NCBI GenBank assembly: GCA_030765405.1
Contig: JAVCCP010000049.1
Location: forward strand, 1-34,332
DNA: 34,332 bases
Reading direction: 5' to 3'
DNA from: Candidatus Ancaeobacter aquaticus
Lineage (GTDB): Bacteria > Auribacterota > Ancaeobacteria > Ancaeobacterales > Ancaeobacteraceae
Shown: in pieces, positions 7,470 through 15,308 of the stretch
How the letters are laid out: the number at the start of each line of letters is the position of its first letter
Numbering within the stretch: position 1 is the first letter of the stretch
The notes under the pieces: model-generated
Database searches by the model: none
Seen by the model: only the letters and a program-made list of their open reading frames with translations
What the model was told of the DNA's origin: nothing
Made by a program: the position numbers and the translations under genes

Positions 7470-8186
7470 CACGATGCCACAGACTAGGGGAAGAGCAGCA
7501 TTCAAGCCAATTTGAATTCCTGTTACTGTGTAACTCTGTGAAAGGTCTTTTTTCTTTGTGAAATGAGCGATTAAAAAACGCGGTATAAGGGCAAGAGGAA
7601 TAAGTAAAAGGTATGGGCCAGCGAGGAATACCGCATTAAAAATAATGCATCGTTCACACATTTCGTATAGTTCTAATGATTGCAACGCTGTCCCTGGAGC
7701 AAAGTTAGGAAAAAACGATAATTTTGCTGTATCGATCAGGTATGTTGAGGCAAAAGCCGCAACGACAAAAAATATTGCGTAGATAATATAGACATCATTG
7801 TTATAAAAAATTGCCCAGAAATAAGGGGTAGTAATGTATGGATCGGTACCATTTAGGGGGATCATAAAACAGAGCAAATAGATTGATAAGTGTACAACTT
7901 GGTCGGCTATAAAACCTGTAAAGATATTTTTTTTGGTAATATATTTATTTAATACTGTTTTAGACCAATCGATAATATAATGTAATACCGCGATTGTTAT
8001 TAAGAGAACCCAGACAGACCACAGATGTAGGAAAGGTACGGCAAAAAGCACTGCAACTATAAATATCATGAATGAATGGACAAAAAGACCCCAATGTCCT
8101 TTTATTTTTAGACTGTATATATAATTTGTCTGCAAAGGAAAATCAGCAATAAAATGTGCTAACACGAGTCTTATGAATAAAAACAT
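7452..8186 (-). CDS. DUF3307 integral membrane protein
   Basis: A 244-residue, very hydrophobic protein with about six or seven membrane segments. It shows the DUF3307 signature: RLVLAHFIADFPLQTNY (H11, D15, Q19), then GHWGLFVHSF (H31, H37), HYIIDWSK (H69, D73, K76) and FIADQVVHL. The conserved His/Asp residues suggest metal or proton chemistry in the membrane, but no function is established for the family. The start fits the family and lies 6 bases from a near-consensus -10, so a leaderless mRNA is predicted. The 3' end overlaps the TPR gene on the other strand by 18 bases. Confidence 0.8.
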   Translation of the reverse strand: MFLFIRLVLAHFIADFPLQTNYIYSLKIKGHWGLFVHSFMIFIVAVLFAVPFLHLWSVWVLLITIAVLHYIIDWSKTVLNKYITKKNIFTGFIADQVVHLSIYLLCFMIPLNGTDPYITTPYFWAIFYNNDVYIIYAIFFVVAAFASTYLIDTAKLSFFPNFAPGTALQSLELYEMCERCIIFNAVFLAGPYLLLIPLALIPRFLIAHFTKKKDLSQSYTVTGIQIGLNAALPLVCGIVLQFIL

Positions 8187-8192
8187 ACTGAA

Positions 8193-8221
8193 ATTATAAG
8201 AAAAAACCGCAAAAAAGTCAA
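8193..8221 (-). promoter_or_regulatory. near-consensus promoter predicting a leaderless mRNA
   Basis: On the minus strand, TTGACT (plus 8216-8221) and TATAAT (plus 8193-8198) are exactly 17 bases apart, matching 11 of 12 consensus bases. Only 6 bases separate the -10 from the DUF3307 ATG at 8186, placing the expected transcription start at or next to the first base of the start codon. No Shine-Dalgarno is present. Confidence 0.65.
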
Positions 8222-8230
8222 TGGCATAAT
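8222..8230 (+). promoter_or_regulatory. candidate extended -10 promoter for the AEC permease
   Basis: TGG followed by CATAAT forms a TGn extended -10 with a 5-of-6 hexamer. Transcription would start near 8237, upstream of the AAGGA ribosome site and the ATG at 8253. It abuts the -35 of the divergent DUF3307 promoter, so the two may interfere. No good -35 is present. Confidence 0.3.
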
Positions 8231-8252
8231 AGTGTTGTAAAAAAAGGATATC

Positions 8253-9185
8253 ATGTTTACAGTAACGCTTTCAAAAATCTTTATTGTTTTTTTACTCATT
8301 GCGGTTGGATTTGTTCTTGATAAAAAGAAATTTGTATCAAGAGAAGCTTTGCAGAGTTTGAGCAGGGTCGTTATTTACATTATGCTTCCGGCTCTGATTT
8401 TTTCAGCGATAATCACACAGTTTAATAGAGAAGCGATCTTATCCGGTTATATTCTGCCTCTATTAGGTGTAATGACTTTTTTAAGTGGTGGTTTGCTTGG
8501 CTGGATACTTGTCCGTTTTTTTAAAGAGAATGATCCGGTTAAAAAAAATACCGTAATATTTCTTATGCTTATAAATAATTATGGTTTTATTACCTTGCCG
8601 CTCGTTTACATGCTTTTTGGTGAGAGCGGTGTGGCGTTACTCTTTTTACATAACTTGGGCTGCGAAATTGTTTTCTGGACAGTAGGCATGTGGCTTTTAA
8701 AAGGAGGGAAATTCTCCCCGAAAACTTTAAAATCACTTGTTAATCCGCCGTTTATATCGCTCATGCTCAGTATCGGTATAGTTTTGCTTAATGCGCAATC
8801 TTTTGTGCCGGCTTTCTTGCTCGAGGCGTGCGATACACTTGGAAAGGGTGTAATACCACTTATAATGCTGGTTATAGGCTCAACATTAGCTGAGATTGAA
8901 TTTCGTGATGGGGCATTGTTTGATAAGAAACTTATATGGATTATTGTATCCCGTATAGTTGTCGTTCCCATTTTCGTTATCATCATATTGTTGTATTTGC
9001 CGATACCTGAGATGTACAGGAATATTGCTATAATTGTAGCGGTGATGCCTTCTGCTTCTAGTACCCCGTTATTTATGAAACAATTTGGTGGAGATACAAT
9101 ATTTGCGGCAAAAGCGGTGTTTTTTACAACTCTTTTAAGTGCTATTACTATACCCATACTTTTAACAATTTTTTTAAAACAATAG
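8253..9185 (+). CDS. AEC-family (auxin efflux carrier) permease
   Basis: A 310-residue inner-membrane transporter with about ten hydrophobic helices in a two-times-five arrangement. Family features include MLPALIFSAI near residue 48, the N-terminal half ending in NNYGFITLPLVYMLFGESG, and the second-half crossover block MPSASSTPLFMKQFGGD. Bacterial members export or take up malate, malonate and other organic acids; the substrate here cannot be told from the sequence. AAGGA 5 bases upstream of the ATG supports the start. It appears monocistronic: a hairpin overlaps its stop and rpsO has its own promoter-like signal. Confidence 0.88.
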   Translation: MFTVTLSKIFIVFLLIAVGFVLDKKKFVSREALQSLSRVVIYIMLPALIFSAIITQFNREAILSGYILPLLGVMTFLSGGLLGWILVRFFKENDPVKKNTVIFLMLINNYGFITLPLVYMLFGESGVALLFLHNLGCEIVFWTVGMWLLKGGKFSPKTLKSLVNPPFISLMLSIGIVLLNAQSFVPAFLLEACDTLGKGVIPLIMLVIGSTLAEIEFRDGALFDKKLIWIIVSRIVVVPIFVIIILLYLPIPEMYRNIAIIVAVMPSASSTPLFMKQFGGDTIFAAKAVFFTTLLSAITIPILLTIFLKQ

Positions 9186-9208
9186 GCGAAAGATCACTTT
9201 TTAGCCTA
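9183..9208 (+). terminator. hairpin overlapping the AEC stop codon
   Basis: TAGGC (9183-9187) pairs with GCCTA (9204-9208), and inside it GAAAG (9188-9192) pairs with CTTTT (9197-9201, one G-U), leaving a 2-base bulge and an ATCA loop. No U-run follows, so this may be an mRNA-end or processing hairpin rather than a strong intrinsic terminator. Confidence 0.3.
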
Positions 9209-9295
9209 ATAATACGTGTAACTCTTTTGTATATAGTGACATAGATAGCATTTTGTCTTTGTTACTGTTTTTTACCGCAAAATTGGATTAAATGC

Positions 9296-9324
9296 TTGAT
9301 TAGTATTGAGATAGGTGATAATAT
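9296..9324 (+). promoter_or_regulatory. candidate rpsO-pnp promoter
   Basis: TTGATT (9296-9301) and TAATAT (9319-9324) are 17 bases apart. The predicted start near 9331 would put the hairpin at 9336-9380 at the very 5' end of the leader. The 234-base gap between the AEC gene and rpsO otherwise holds only AT-rich sequence. Confidence 0.35.
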
Positions 9325-9335
9325 ATTTCGATGCT

Positions 9336-9380
9336 CTTACAAGGTTTACCGACTCACCGACGGTAATCTTTGTATGTAAG
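9336..9380 (+). promoter_or_regulatory. leader hairpin upstream of rpsO, candidate S15 autoregulatory element
   Basis: A 6-bp core TTACCG (9346-9351)/CGGTAA (9361-9366) closes a 9-base loop, with an interrupted lower helix ending in CTTAC (9336-9340)/GTAAG (9376-9380). S15 represses its own mRNA in several phyla through unrelated leader folds, so a folded leader here is plausible. I cannot match it to a published class. Confidence 0.4.
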
Positions 9381-9419
9381 CGTATAATGTTAACTTAAAA
9401 TGGAAAGGAAAGGTGAGTT

Positions 9420-9686
9420 ATGTTAGAGAAGAAAGGTAAAGAGGAAATTGTATCGAAGCATAAATTACATGAAAAAGATACCGGTTCTTCAGATGTTCAA
9501 ATTGCGCTCTTAACTGAACGCATAAATATGCTTTCTAAGCATCTTGAAGTGAACAAAAAGGATCATAGCTCAAGAAGAGGACTTTTGCGGTTGGTAGCTC
9601 AAAGAAGAAAATTGCTAGATTATCTAAGCAGAACTGAAAACAAACGATATCAGGATCTAATTAAGAAATTGAAACTGAGGAAATAA
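9420..9686 (+). CDS. rpsO: 30S ribosomal protein S15
   Basis: Binds the central domain of 16S rRNA early in small-subunit assembly. The 88-residue length is standard. It carries the family blocks [36 protein letters not shown] and [20 protein letters not shown]. The ATG follows a purine-rich GAAAGGTGAG. pnp starts 16 bases downstream, the conserved rpsO-pnp pairing, in which PNPase and S15 expression are coupled through the shared transcript. Confidence 0.98.
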   Translation: MLEKKGKEEIVSKHKLHEKDTGSSDVQIALLTERINMLSKHLEVNKKDHSSRRGLLRLVAQRRKLLDYLSRTENKRYQDLIKKLKLRK

Positions 9687-9702
9687 TATCTGGAGGATAT
9701 GA

Positions 9703-11805
9703 ATGATTTCACGCGTTGAATGTGAGTTAAATGGACGTACATTACAAATTGAAACAGGTCTTATGGCTAAACAGGCAGACGGTGCTGTTACTGTAAGATA
9801 CGGAGATACAATGATTCTTGCGACAGTGGTGTCTCCTGAAAAGTTAAAAGAGGGTCTCGATTTTTTCCCGCTTACCGTTGATTATAGGGAAAAAACTTCT
9901 GCTGCAGGAAAGTTTCCGGGCGGATACCTCAAAAGAGAAGGAAGACCTACTGAAAAGGAAATTTTAACTGCACGTCTTACTGATAGACCGATCAGGCCCC
10001 TTTTCCCAAAAGGATATCTCTATGAAGTACAAATAATGATTTCGGTTATTTCATCTGATGGGGAAAATGATCCTGATATGCTTGCGCTGATCGGGGCAAG
10101 TGCCGCTCTTACGGTTTCAGATATTCCGTTTCTCGGACCAATAGGTGCTGTACGCGTTGGTATGATCGATGGAGAGTATGTCATTAATCCAACACCTGAG
10201 CAGCTTCTTACAAGTGATCTGGACTTGGTTATTGCAGGGACAGAGAAAGCCGTTATGATGGTTGAGGGAAGCTCAAAGGAACTTTCTGAAGAGGTGATGC
10301 TCAAAGCGGTAATGACTGGTCATGAAGAGATCAAGGCTGTTGTAGCCATACAAAAAGAATTGCAAGAAAAATGCGGCAGGGCAAAGAGAGAGCCTGAACT
10401 TTTTACTGTTGATAAAGAAATTTATGCTACGTTAGAAAGTACGTACACCAAAGACACTCTTGCTGCATTGGATATCATGGAAAAAGGGAAGAGAATGGAC
10501 GCCATGAAAGTTATCAAAGAAGCGGCTGTTGCTCTTTTTGTTGAAAAAGATCCCGAGATCGATGAAGGATCTGTAAAATCGGCTTTCCGTGAACTCGAAA
10601 AACATTTGGTGAGAGAAAATATTCTCAACGAAGGGAAAAGAGGCGACGGTCGTTCACCAAAAGATATAAGAGATATATCGTGTCTTATCGGTCTTTTGCC
10701 TAGAGCTCATGGTTCTGCGCTATTTACCAGAGGTGAAACTCAGGCTCTTGCGTCAACAACCCTCGGTTCTTCGAAAGATGCACAGAAATCTGATGGACTT
10801 ATGGGTGAGTTCTCAAAAAGTTTTATGCTCCATTATAATTTCCCTTCCTTCAGTGTTGGTGAGGCAAGACCAAACAGAGGCGTAGGAAGACGCGAGATCG
10901 GTCACGGTGTGCTTGCTGAAAAATCGCTTTTAGAGGTGATGCCGTCAGCTGAAGATTTTCCGTATACGGTAAAAATCGTTTCAGATATTCTTGAGTCAAA
11001 TGGTTCTTCTTCAATGGCAACCGTATGTGGAGGATGTTTATCTCTTATGGATGCCGGTGTTCCTATTAAGGCTCCTGTTGCCGGGATCGCTATGGGGCTC
11101 GTGACCGGTGAGAATAAGACTGTTGTTCTCTCAGACATATTGGGATCTGAAGATGGTGCTGGCGATATGGACTTTAAAGTTGCTGGGACTGAAAAAGGTA
11201 TCACAGGATTCCAGATGGATATCAAGATAGAAGGTATTAATGAGCAGATTATGCAAGAAGCCTTAGCGCAAGCAAAAGAAGGTAGAATGCATATCCTCGG
11301 GAAGATGACGAGCGCTCTTGCTTCGCCGCGTTCAGATCTCTCAGAGTATGCTCCGCGTATTACAACGCTCAGGATCGATAAAGAAAAGATTGGTACATTG
11401 ATCGGACCTGGCGGTAAAAATATTAAGAAAATCATTGAAGAAACAGGTGCTGAAATCAATATTAATGATGAAGGTATCGTATCAATTTCTACGAATCAAA
11501 AAGAAGCTGCTGAAAAAGCAATTGCAGCAGTCCAAATGTGTACTGCAGATGTTGAAGTTGGCAAAGTGTATACCGGTACTGTTAAAAATGTGACTGCTTT
11601 CGGCGCATTTGTTGAAGTGCTTCCAGGTAAAGAAGGTCTTGTTCATATCTCTAAACTTGCTCATCATCGAGTAAATAAAGTTGAAGATGAGGTTAATGTT
11701 GGCGATGAAGTGACCGTTAAAGCAATGGAAATCGATGACCGCGGCAGATTAAGTCTGAGCAGAAAAGCGTGCATGGAACCTGAGGAAGCAAAAAAAGACG
11801 AATAA
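9703..11805 (+). CDS. pnp: polyribonucleotide nucleotidyltransferase (PNPase)
   Basis: Phosphorolytic 3'-5' exoribonuclease of RNA decay, acting as a trimer. The 700 residues cover all domains: first RNase PH core (about 10-140, with GKFPGGYLKREGRPTEKEIL and RLTDRPIRPLFPKG), the helical linker, second RNase PH core (about 310-540, with FSVGEARPNRGVGRREIGHG and the catalytic aspartate block GDMDFKVAGTEKGITGFQMD), a KH domain with the GPGGKN loop near 567-572, and an S1 domain from about 620 (TGTVKNVTAFGAFVEVLPGK). TGGAGG at 9691-9696 fixes the start. Confidence 0.98.
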   Translation: MISRVECELNGRTLQIETGLMAKQADGAVTVRYGDTMILATVVSPEKLKEGLDFFPLTVDYREKTSAAGKFPGGYLKREGRPTEKEILTARLTDRPIRPLFPKGYLYEVQIMISVISSDGENDPDMLALIGASAALTVSDIPFLGPIGAVRVGMIDGEYVINPTPEQLLTSDLDLVIAGTEKAVMMVEGSSKELSEEVMLKAVMTGHEEIKAVVAIQKELQEKCGRAKREPELFTVDKEIYATLESTYTKDTLAALDIMEKGKRMDAMKVIKEAAVALFVEKDPEIDEGSVKSAFRELEKHLVRENILNEGKRGDGRSPKDIRDISCLIGLLPRAHGSALFTRGETQALASTTLGSSKDAQKSDGLMGEFSKSFMLHYNFPSFSVGEARPNRGVGRREIGHGVLAEKSLLEVMPSAEDFPYTVKIVSDILESNGSSSMATVCGGCLSLMDAGVPIKAPVAGIAMGLVTGENKTVVLSDILGSEDGAGDMDFKVAGTEKGITGFQMDIKIEGINEQIMQEALAQAKEGRMHILGKMTSALASPRSDLSEYAPRITTLRIDKEKIGTLIGPGGKNIKKIIEETGAEININDEGIVSISTNQKEAAEKAIAAVQMCTADVEVGKVYTGTVKNVTAFGAFVEVLPGKEGLVHISKLAHHRVNKVEDEVNVGDEVTVKAMEIDDRGRLSLSRKACMEPEEAKKDE

Positions 11806-11825
11806 GAGTCGTATGTGTTTTATAT

Positions 11826-11864
11826 TGTCCCCTTGATTGTTTGTATTAAACTTTCGAGGGGACA
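11826..11864 (+). other. hairpin between pnp and ftsK
   Basis: TGTCCCCTT (11826-11834) pairs with GAGGGGACA (11856-11864), 9 pairs including one G-U, around a 21-base loop. No U-run follows, so it is more likely an RNA-processing or stability element, or a weak terminator for pnp. An open frame for ftsK extends through it from a TTG at 11837, but coding use there is unlikely. Confidence 0.45.
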
Positions 11865-11902
11865 TAGTATTACTTCTCAACCCTCAAAATAAGAATTATC
11901 GT

Positions 11903-14269
11903 ATGGCAATACAAAGCGATGAGGTTAAAATTGATAGAAGTTATGTGTGGAGTGCAATATTCTTCGTAATTTCTATATTTATTGCATTGTCTTTTCTTTC
12001 TTTTAATACCCAAGATATTCCCTTTGTAACGACAACCCCAAATGTGCCGGTAAAAAATTATACTGGTCTTATTGGAGCGTTTCTCAGTTTTGTGCTTTTT
12101 TTTGCATTTGGACTTGCCGCATACAGCATCCCTATTTTTACTCTTATCATCTCTCTGAGGGGATTGAGGACACGGATACATGTTGGAAAAAGTGTGCTCG
12201 GACTTCTGTGTATGGTCATGATTCTCTCATCATTTTTTGGCATGATGACTTTTTCTTTTTTAGAACCCTTGCAAACGAAGATTAATATTGTTGGTGCCGG
12301 GGGGTTGTTTGGGTACCGTATTGCAAAAGAAATCTTTGTGAAGTTTATTGGCGAGCAGGGTGCTCTCATTATTTTGATCCCGTTATTCGTTGCTTCATTT
12401 TTGTTATACCTCAATATTAGTATTGTAGAGCTTGCTATAGGACTAAAGGATATGTATGTGCGATTTATGGCGTTTGTCGATGAACGAAGAAATAAAAGAA
12501 ATGTAGAGATGAGAAGAAATAGGCTTGAACGCGAGGAAAAAGGACGCGGATCCTTACTAAGAAAGGACAAGCCGCGCGTTGAAATATATCAAGGGCAAAT
12601 GACTCGGAAAGAAAAAAAAGAACAACGCGTTGACGCTGAAAGCGGTAAGGGGAACATGCTGACGAATATACAAGAAAAGTTTAAAAGGGATAGCACTCCT
12701 AAAATACCGTCTATTAAAAAAGAAAAGAAATCACGCTTTGAAGGGGCTTCTTCATCTGGTTTCTCCCGTAGTGATTCTAATGACGACTATCAATTGCCGC
12801 CACTTGATCTCTTGAATGATGCACCGTTTATTGGTGCAGATGATATGAAAGATGATCTGGAAAATAACTCTGCAATTTTAGAGAACACCCTCAAAGATTT
12901 TGGGATAGAAGTAGTTGTTGTAGAAGTACACAGAGGCCCTGTTATTACCACCTATGAGGTGCAGCCTGCACCCGGTGTTAAGGTTAATAGAATTACCGTG
13001 CTCTCAGATGATATTGCTCTTGCTTTGAAAGCGGCAAGTATTCGTATTGTTGCGCCCATACCAGGAAAAAGTGTTGTCGGGATAGAGGTCCCTAATCTTA
13101 AGAGCTCTGCAGTATACCTTAAAGACATATTGATGAGTGATATGTTTAAAGAGTCTCGTGCAAAATTACCGCTCCTATTAGGAAAGGATGTGTCTGGACA
13201 AGCACTTATTACCGATCTTACAGAGATGCCCCATCTCTTAATTGCGGGAACCACTGGTTCAGGAAAAACAGTATGTATGAATACGATTATATTGAGTATT
13301 TTGTATACCATGACTCCTGACGAAGTAAAACTTATTATGATTGATCCTAAAAAGGTTGAGTTGTTACCGTATAAAAACATACCTCATCTAGTAACTCCTG
13401 TTGTCACTGATCCAAAGAAAGCGACCTACGCATTAAACTGGGCTGTAAAAGAGATGGAAGAGAGGTACCAGTTGTTCGCGAATATCGGCGTGAGAAATAT
13501 TCACGGTTATAACACGAGGCCCGATAAAGACGTTTTAAGGGTGGGCGAAAACGGTGAAGCTATACCAAAAACCATTCCGTATATTGTAATAGTGATTGAT
13601 GAATTAAATGATTTAATGATGATCGCTCCTGCTGATATAGAAAATGCTATTACCCGTCTAGCACAGCTTTCTCGAGCTGTTGGAATACATGTTATTCTTG
13701 CGACTCAAAGGCCGTCTGTGAACGTTATCACCGGTGTTATTAAAGCGAATTTTCCGGCACGTATCTCGTTCCAGGTTGCATCAAAAATTGATTCACGAAC
13801 AATTTTAGACGCCAACGGCGCTGATAAGCTCCTTGGGAAAGGTGATCTGTTGTTTTTGCCGCCCGGTACCAGTAAGCTTGTGCGCGCACAAGGGGCATTT
13901 GTTTCAGATAAAGAGATAAACGGGGTCATTTCCTTTATTACTGAGCAGGCGCAGGCAGAATTTGATCAAGATATTATACAACAAGAAAGAAAACGAACAG
14001 CGATGTCATCAGAGAATGACCCAGAAGACGAAATATATGATGATGCGGTGGAAGTTGTGTTGAGCACTAAACAGGCTTCTGCATCGGTTTTACAGAGGAA
14101 ATTGCGTATTGGTTATGCACGTGCAGCGCGTCTTATAGATATGATGGAGGATTGCGGTATAGTTGGGCCTCCTAAGGGTAGTAAAGGTAGAGATATCCTG
14201 ATAAAATCACAGGATCAGTTTGAAGATGATGATGTTAAAAGTGGCCAGATGGTTGAGTCTGATCTGTAA
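11903..14269 (+). CDS. ftsK: DNA translocase FtsK
   Basis: Septal DNA pump that clears chromosome termini and activates dimer resolution at division. The 788-residue form from the ATG at 11903 has four N-terminal membrane segments (first about residues 14-35), then a short charged linker rich in K/R/E. The RecA-like motor follows, with PPLDLLNDAP, Walker A AGTTGSGKT (448-456) and Walker B IVIVIDE (D566, E567). LLATQRPS-type and FPARISFQVASKIDSRTILD motifs are present. It closes with a winged-helix gamma domain (ASASVLQRKLRIGYARAARL). The frame is open to a TTG at 11837, but that crosses a hairpin; the Shine-Dalgarno at 11903 is weak, so the start is the least certain part. Confidence 0.95.
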   Translation: MAIQSDEVKIDRSYVWSAIFFVISIFIALSFLSFNTQDIPFVTTTPNVPVKNYTGLIGAFLSFVLFFAFGLAAYSIPIFTLIISLRGLRTRIHVGKSVLGLLCMVMILSSFFGMMTFSFLEPLQTKINIVGAGGLFGYRIAKEIFVKFIGEQGALIILIPLFVASFLLYLNISIVELAIGLKDMYVRFMAFVDERRNKRNVEMRRNRLEREEKGRGSLLRKDKPRVEIYQGQMTRKEKKEQRVDAESGKGNMLTNIQEKFKRDSTPKIPSIKKEKKSRFEGASSSGFSRSDSNDDYQLPPLDLLNDAPFIGADDMKDDLENNSAILENTLKDFGIEVVVVEVHRGPVITTYEVQPAPGVKVNRITVLSDDIALALKAASIRIVAPIPGKSVVGIEVPNLKSSAVYLKDILMSDMFKESRAKLPLLLGKDVSGQALITDLTEMPHLLIAGTTGSGKTVCMNTIILSILYTMTPDEVKLIMIDPKKVELLPYKNIPHLVTPVVTDPKKATYALNWAVKEMEERYQLFANIGVRNIHGYNTRPDKDVLRVGENGEAIPKTIPYIVIVIDELNDLMMIAPADIENAITRLAQLSRAVGIHVILATQRPSVNVITGVIKANFPARISFQVASKIDSRTILDANGADKLLGKGDLLFLPPGTSKLVRAQGAFVSDKEINGVISFITEQAQAEFDQDIIQQERKRTAMSSENDPEDEIYDDAVEVVLSTKQASASVLQRKLRIGYARAARLIDMMEDCGIVGPPKGSKGRDILIKSQDQFEDDDVKSGQMVESDL

Positions 14270-14301
14270 CACTAAATATTCGTGTACATAGGATAAATGC
14301 T

Positions 14302-15198
14302 ATGGAAAATTTACATGATTTGCTGAAACGTACCCGTGAAGAAAAAGGGATCAACATAGAAGATGTATCAAAACATACAAAGATTAGGGTGAAGATCCTT
14401 GTATCAATTGAGTCAGGTGATTATGAAGCTGTCGCGAGCCCTACGTATCTCAAAGGGTTTATCAAACTCTATAGTAAATATTTAGGGTTAGATACCAAGC
14501 AAATAATGTCCGATTATGCGGATCTTTTTCAAAATAATATTGAGCGTTATTTTGTGACGCCCGGTAAGGTCAAAGATACTGAGAAGACGTGGAGTGAATC
14601 CATGCTTGATAAGTTTCCTACTATGGAATTCGATATGCGTAAATTTATCTTTGTTGTGAGTGTTGTGCTTTGTATTCTTATTGGCACGATCAGTTTTTTT
14701 GTTGTAAAAAAAATAATGACAGTAGCGAGTGATAGACCTCGACAGCCTGCTAAAGAAATGACAAAACAAAAATCAGACCTTATCTTACCAATGCTAAAAA
14801 AACAAACATCCCAAAACATTATTGGAGAAGTAAAGAATGAGCGTCTAGTTGCTCCTGCAGTCAGTGGAGTTGCACAAATAAATGTTCCATCTCATCCTGC
14901 GGAGGCAGTGCCTAAACGCGAACAAGAGCTGCACCTTACCGCTGAGATCTCTCAGGATGTTTGGTTACGTATAAAGATTGATGGACAGCTCGTTTTTGAA
15001 GATACTTTAAAAAACGGTGAAAAAGAAACGTGGAAAGCAAAAAAAAGTATAGAAGTTAGGATGGGTAATGCCGGGGGAATTAGTCTGACTTTGAACGATG
15101 TTTTTCTTGGTGTGCAGGGTAATACCGGGCAAGTAAAGAGCATATTAATCGATCATGAATTATTAAAGCAACTAAAAGACAACGCGCAAAAAAGATAA
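14302..15198 (+). CDS. RodZ-like HTH/DUF4115 membrane protein
   Basis: Probable bitopic cell-shape protein linking MreB to the envelope. The 298 residues have an N-terminal cytoplasmic XRE-type helix-turn-helix (about 5-75; LLKRTREEKGINIEDVSKHT, then SPTYLKGFIKLYSKYLGLD, the typical RodZ opening). One membrane helix lies at about 114-135. A variable linker leads to a C-terminal DUF4115 beta domain (about 210-290; WLRIKIDGQLVFEDTLKNGE, SLTLNDVFLG). It follows ftsK by 32 bases and has AGGAT before the ATG, so it is probably in the same operon. No mreB is present in the window, so the shape role is inferred from the family. Confidence 0.85.
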   Translation: MENLHDLLKRTREEKGINIEDVSKHTKIRVKILVSIESGDYEAVASPTYLKGFIKLYSKYLGLDTKQIMSDYADLFQNNIERYFVTPGKVKDTEKTWSESMLDKFPTMEFDMRKFIFVVSVVLCILIGTISFFVVKKIMTVASDRPRQPAKEMTKQKSDLILPMLKKQTSQNIIGEVKNERLVAPAVSGVAQINVPSHPAEAVPKREQELHLTAEISQDVWLRIKIDGQLVFEDTLKNGEKETWKAKKSIEVRMGNAGGISLTLNDVFLGVQGNTGQVKSILIDHELLKQLKDNAQKR

Positions 15199-15224
15199 TT
15201 ATAGTAGTGTGTACGTGTTTATGC

Positions 15225-15265
15225 AGGAGAAATTCTTTTCACGCCATAAGACTCATTCTCCTTTT
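15225..15265 (+). terminator. candidate terminator after rodZ
   Basis: AGGAGAA (15225-15231) and TTCTCCT (15256-15262) form a 7-bp stem with a 24-base loop, followed by TTTTC. The large loop lowers confidence. It lies in the 110-base gap before rimO, which also contains a perfect TATAAT at 15287-15292 without a good -35. Confidence 0.35.
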
Positions 15266-15308
15266 CGTTATACTTATCAATAATATTATAATGTAAGCGA
15301 GTCGATGT

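Noticed and set aside
10902-11459. 185-codon minus-strand frame antisense to pnp
   Set aside because: Complementary shadow of the PNPase gene with no domain pattern.
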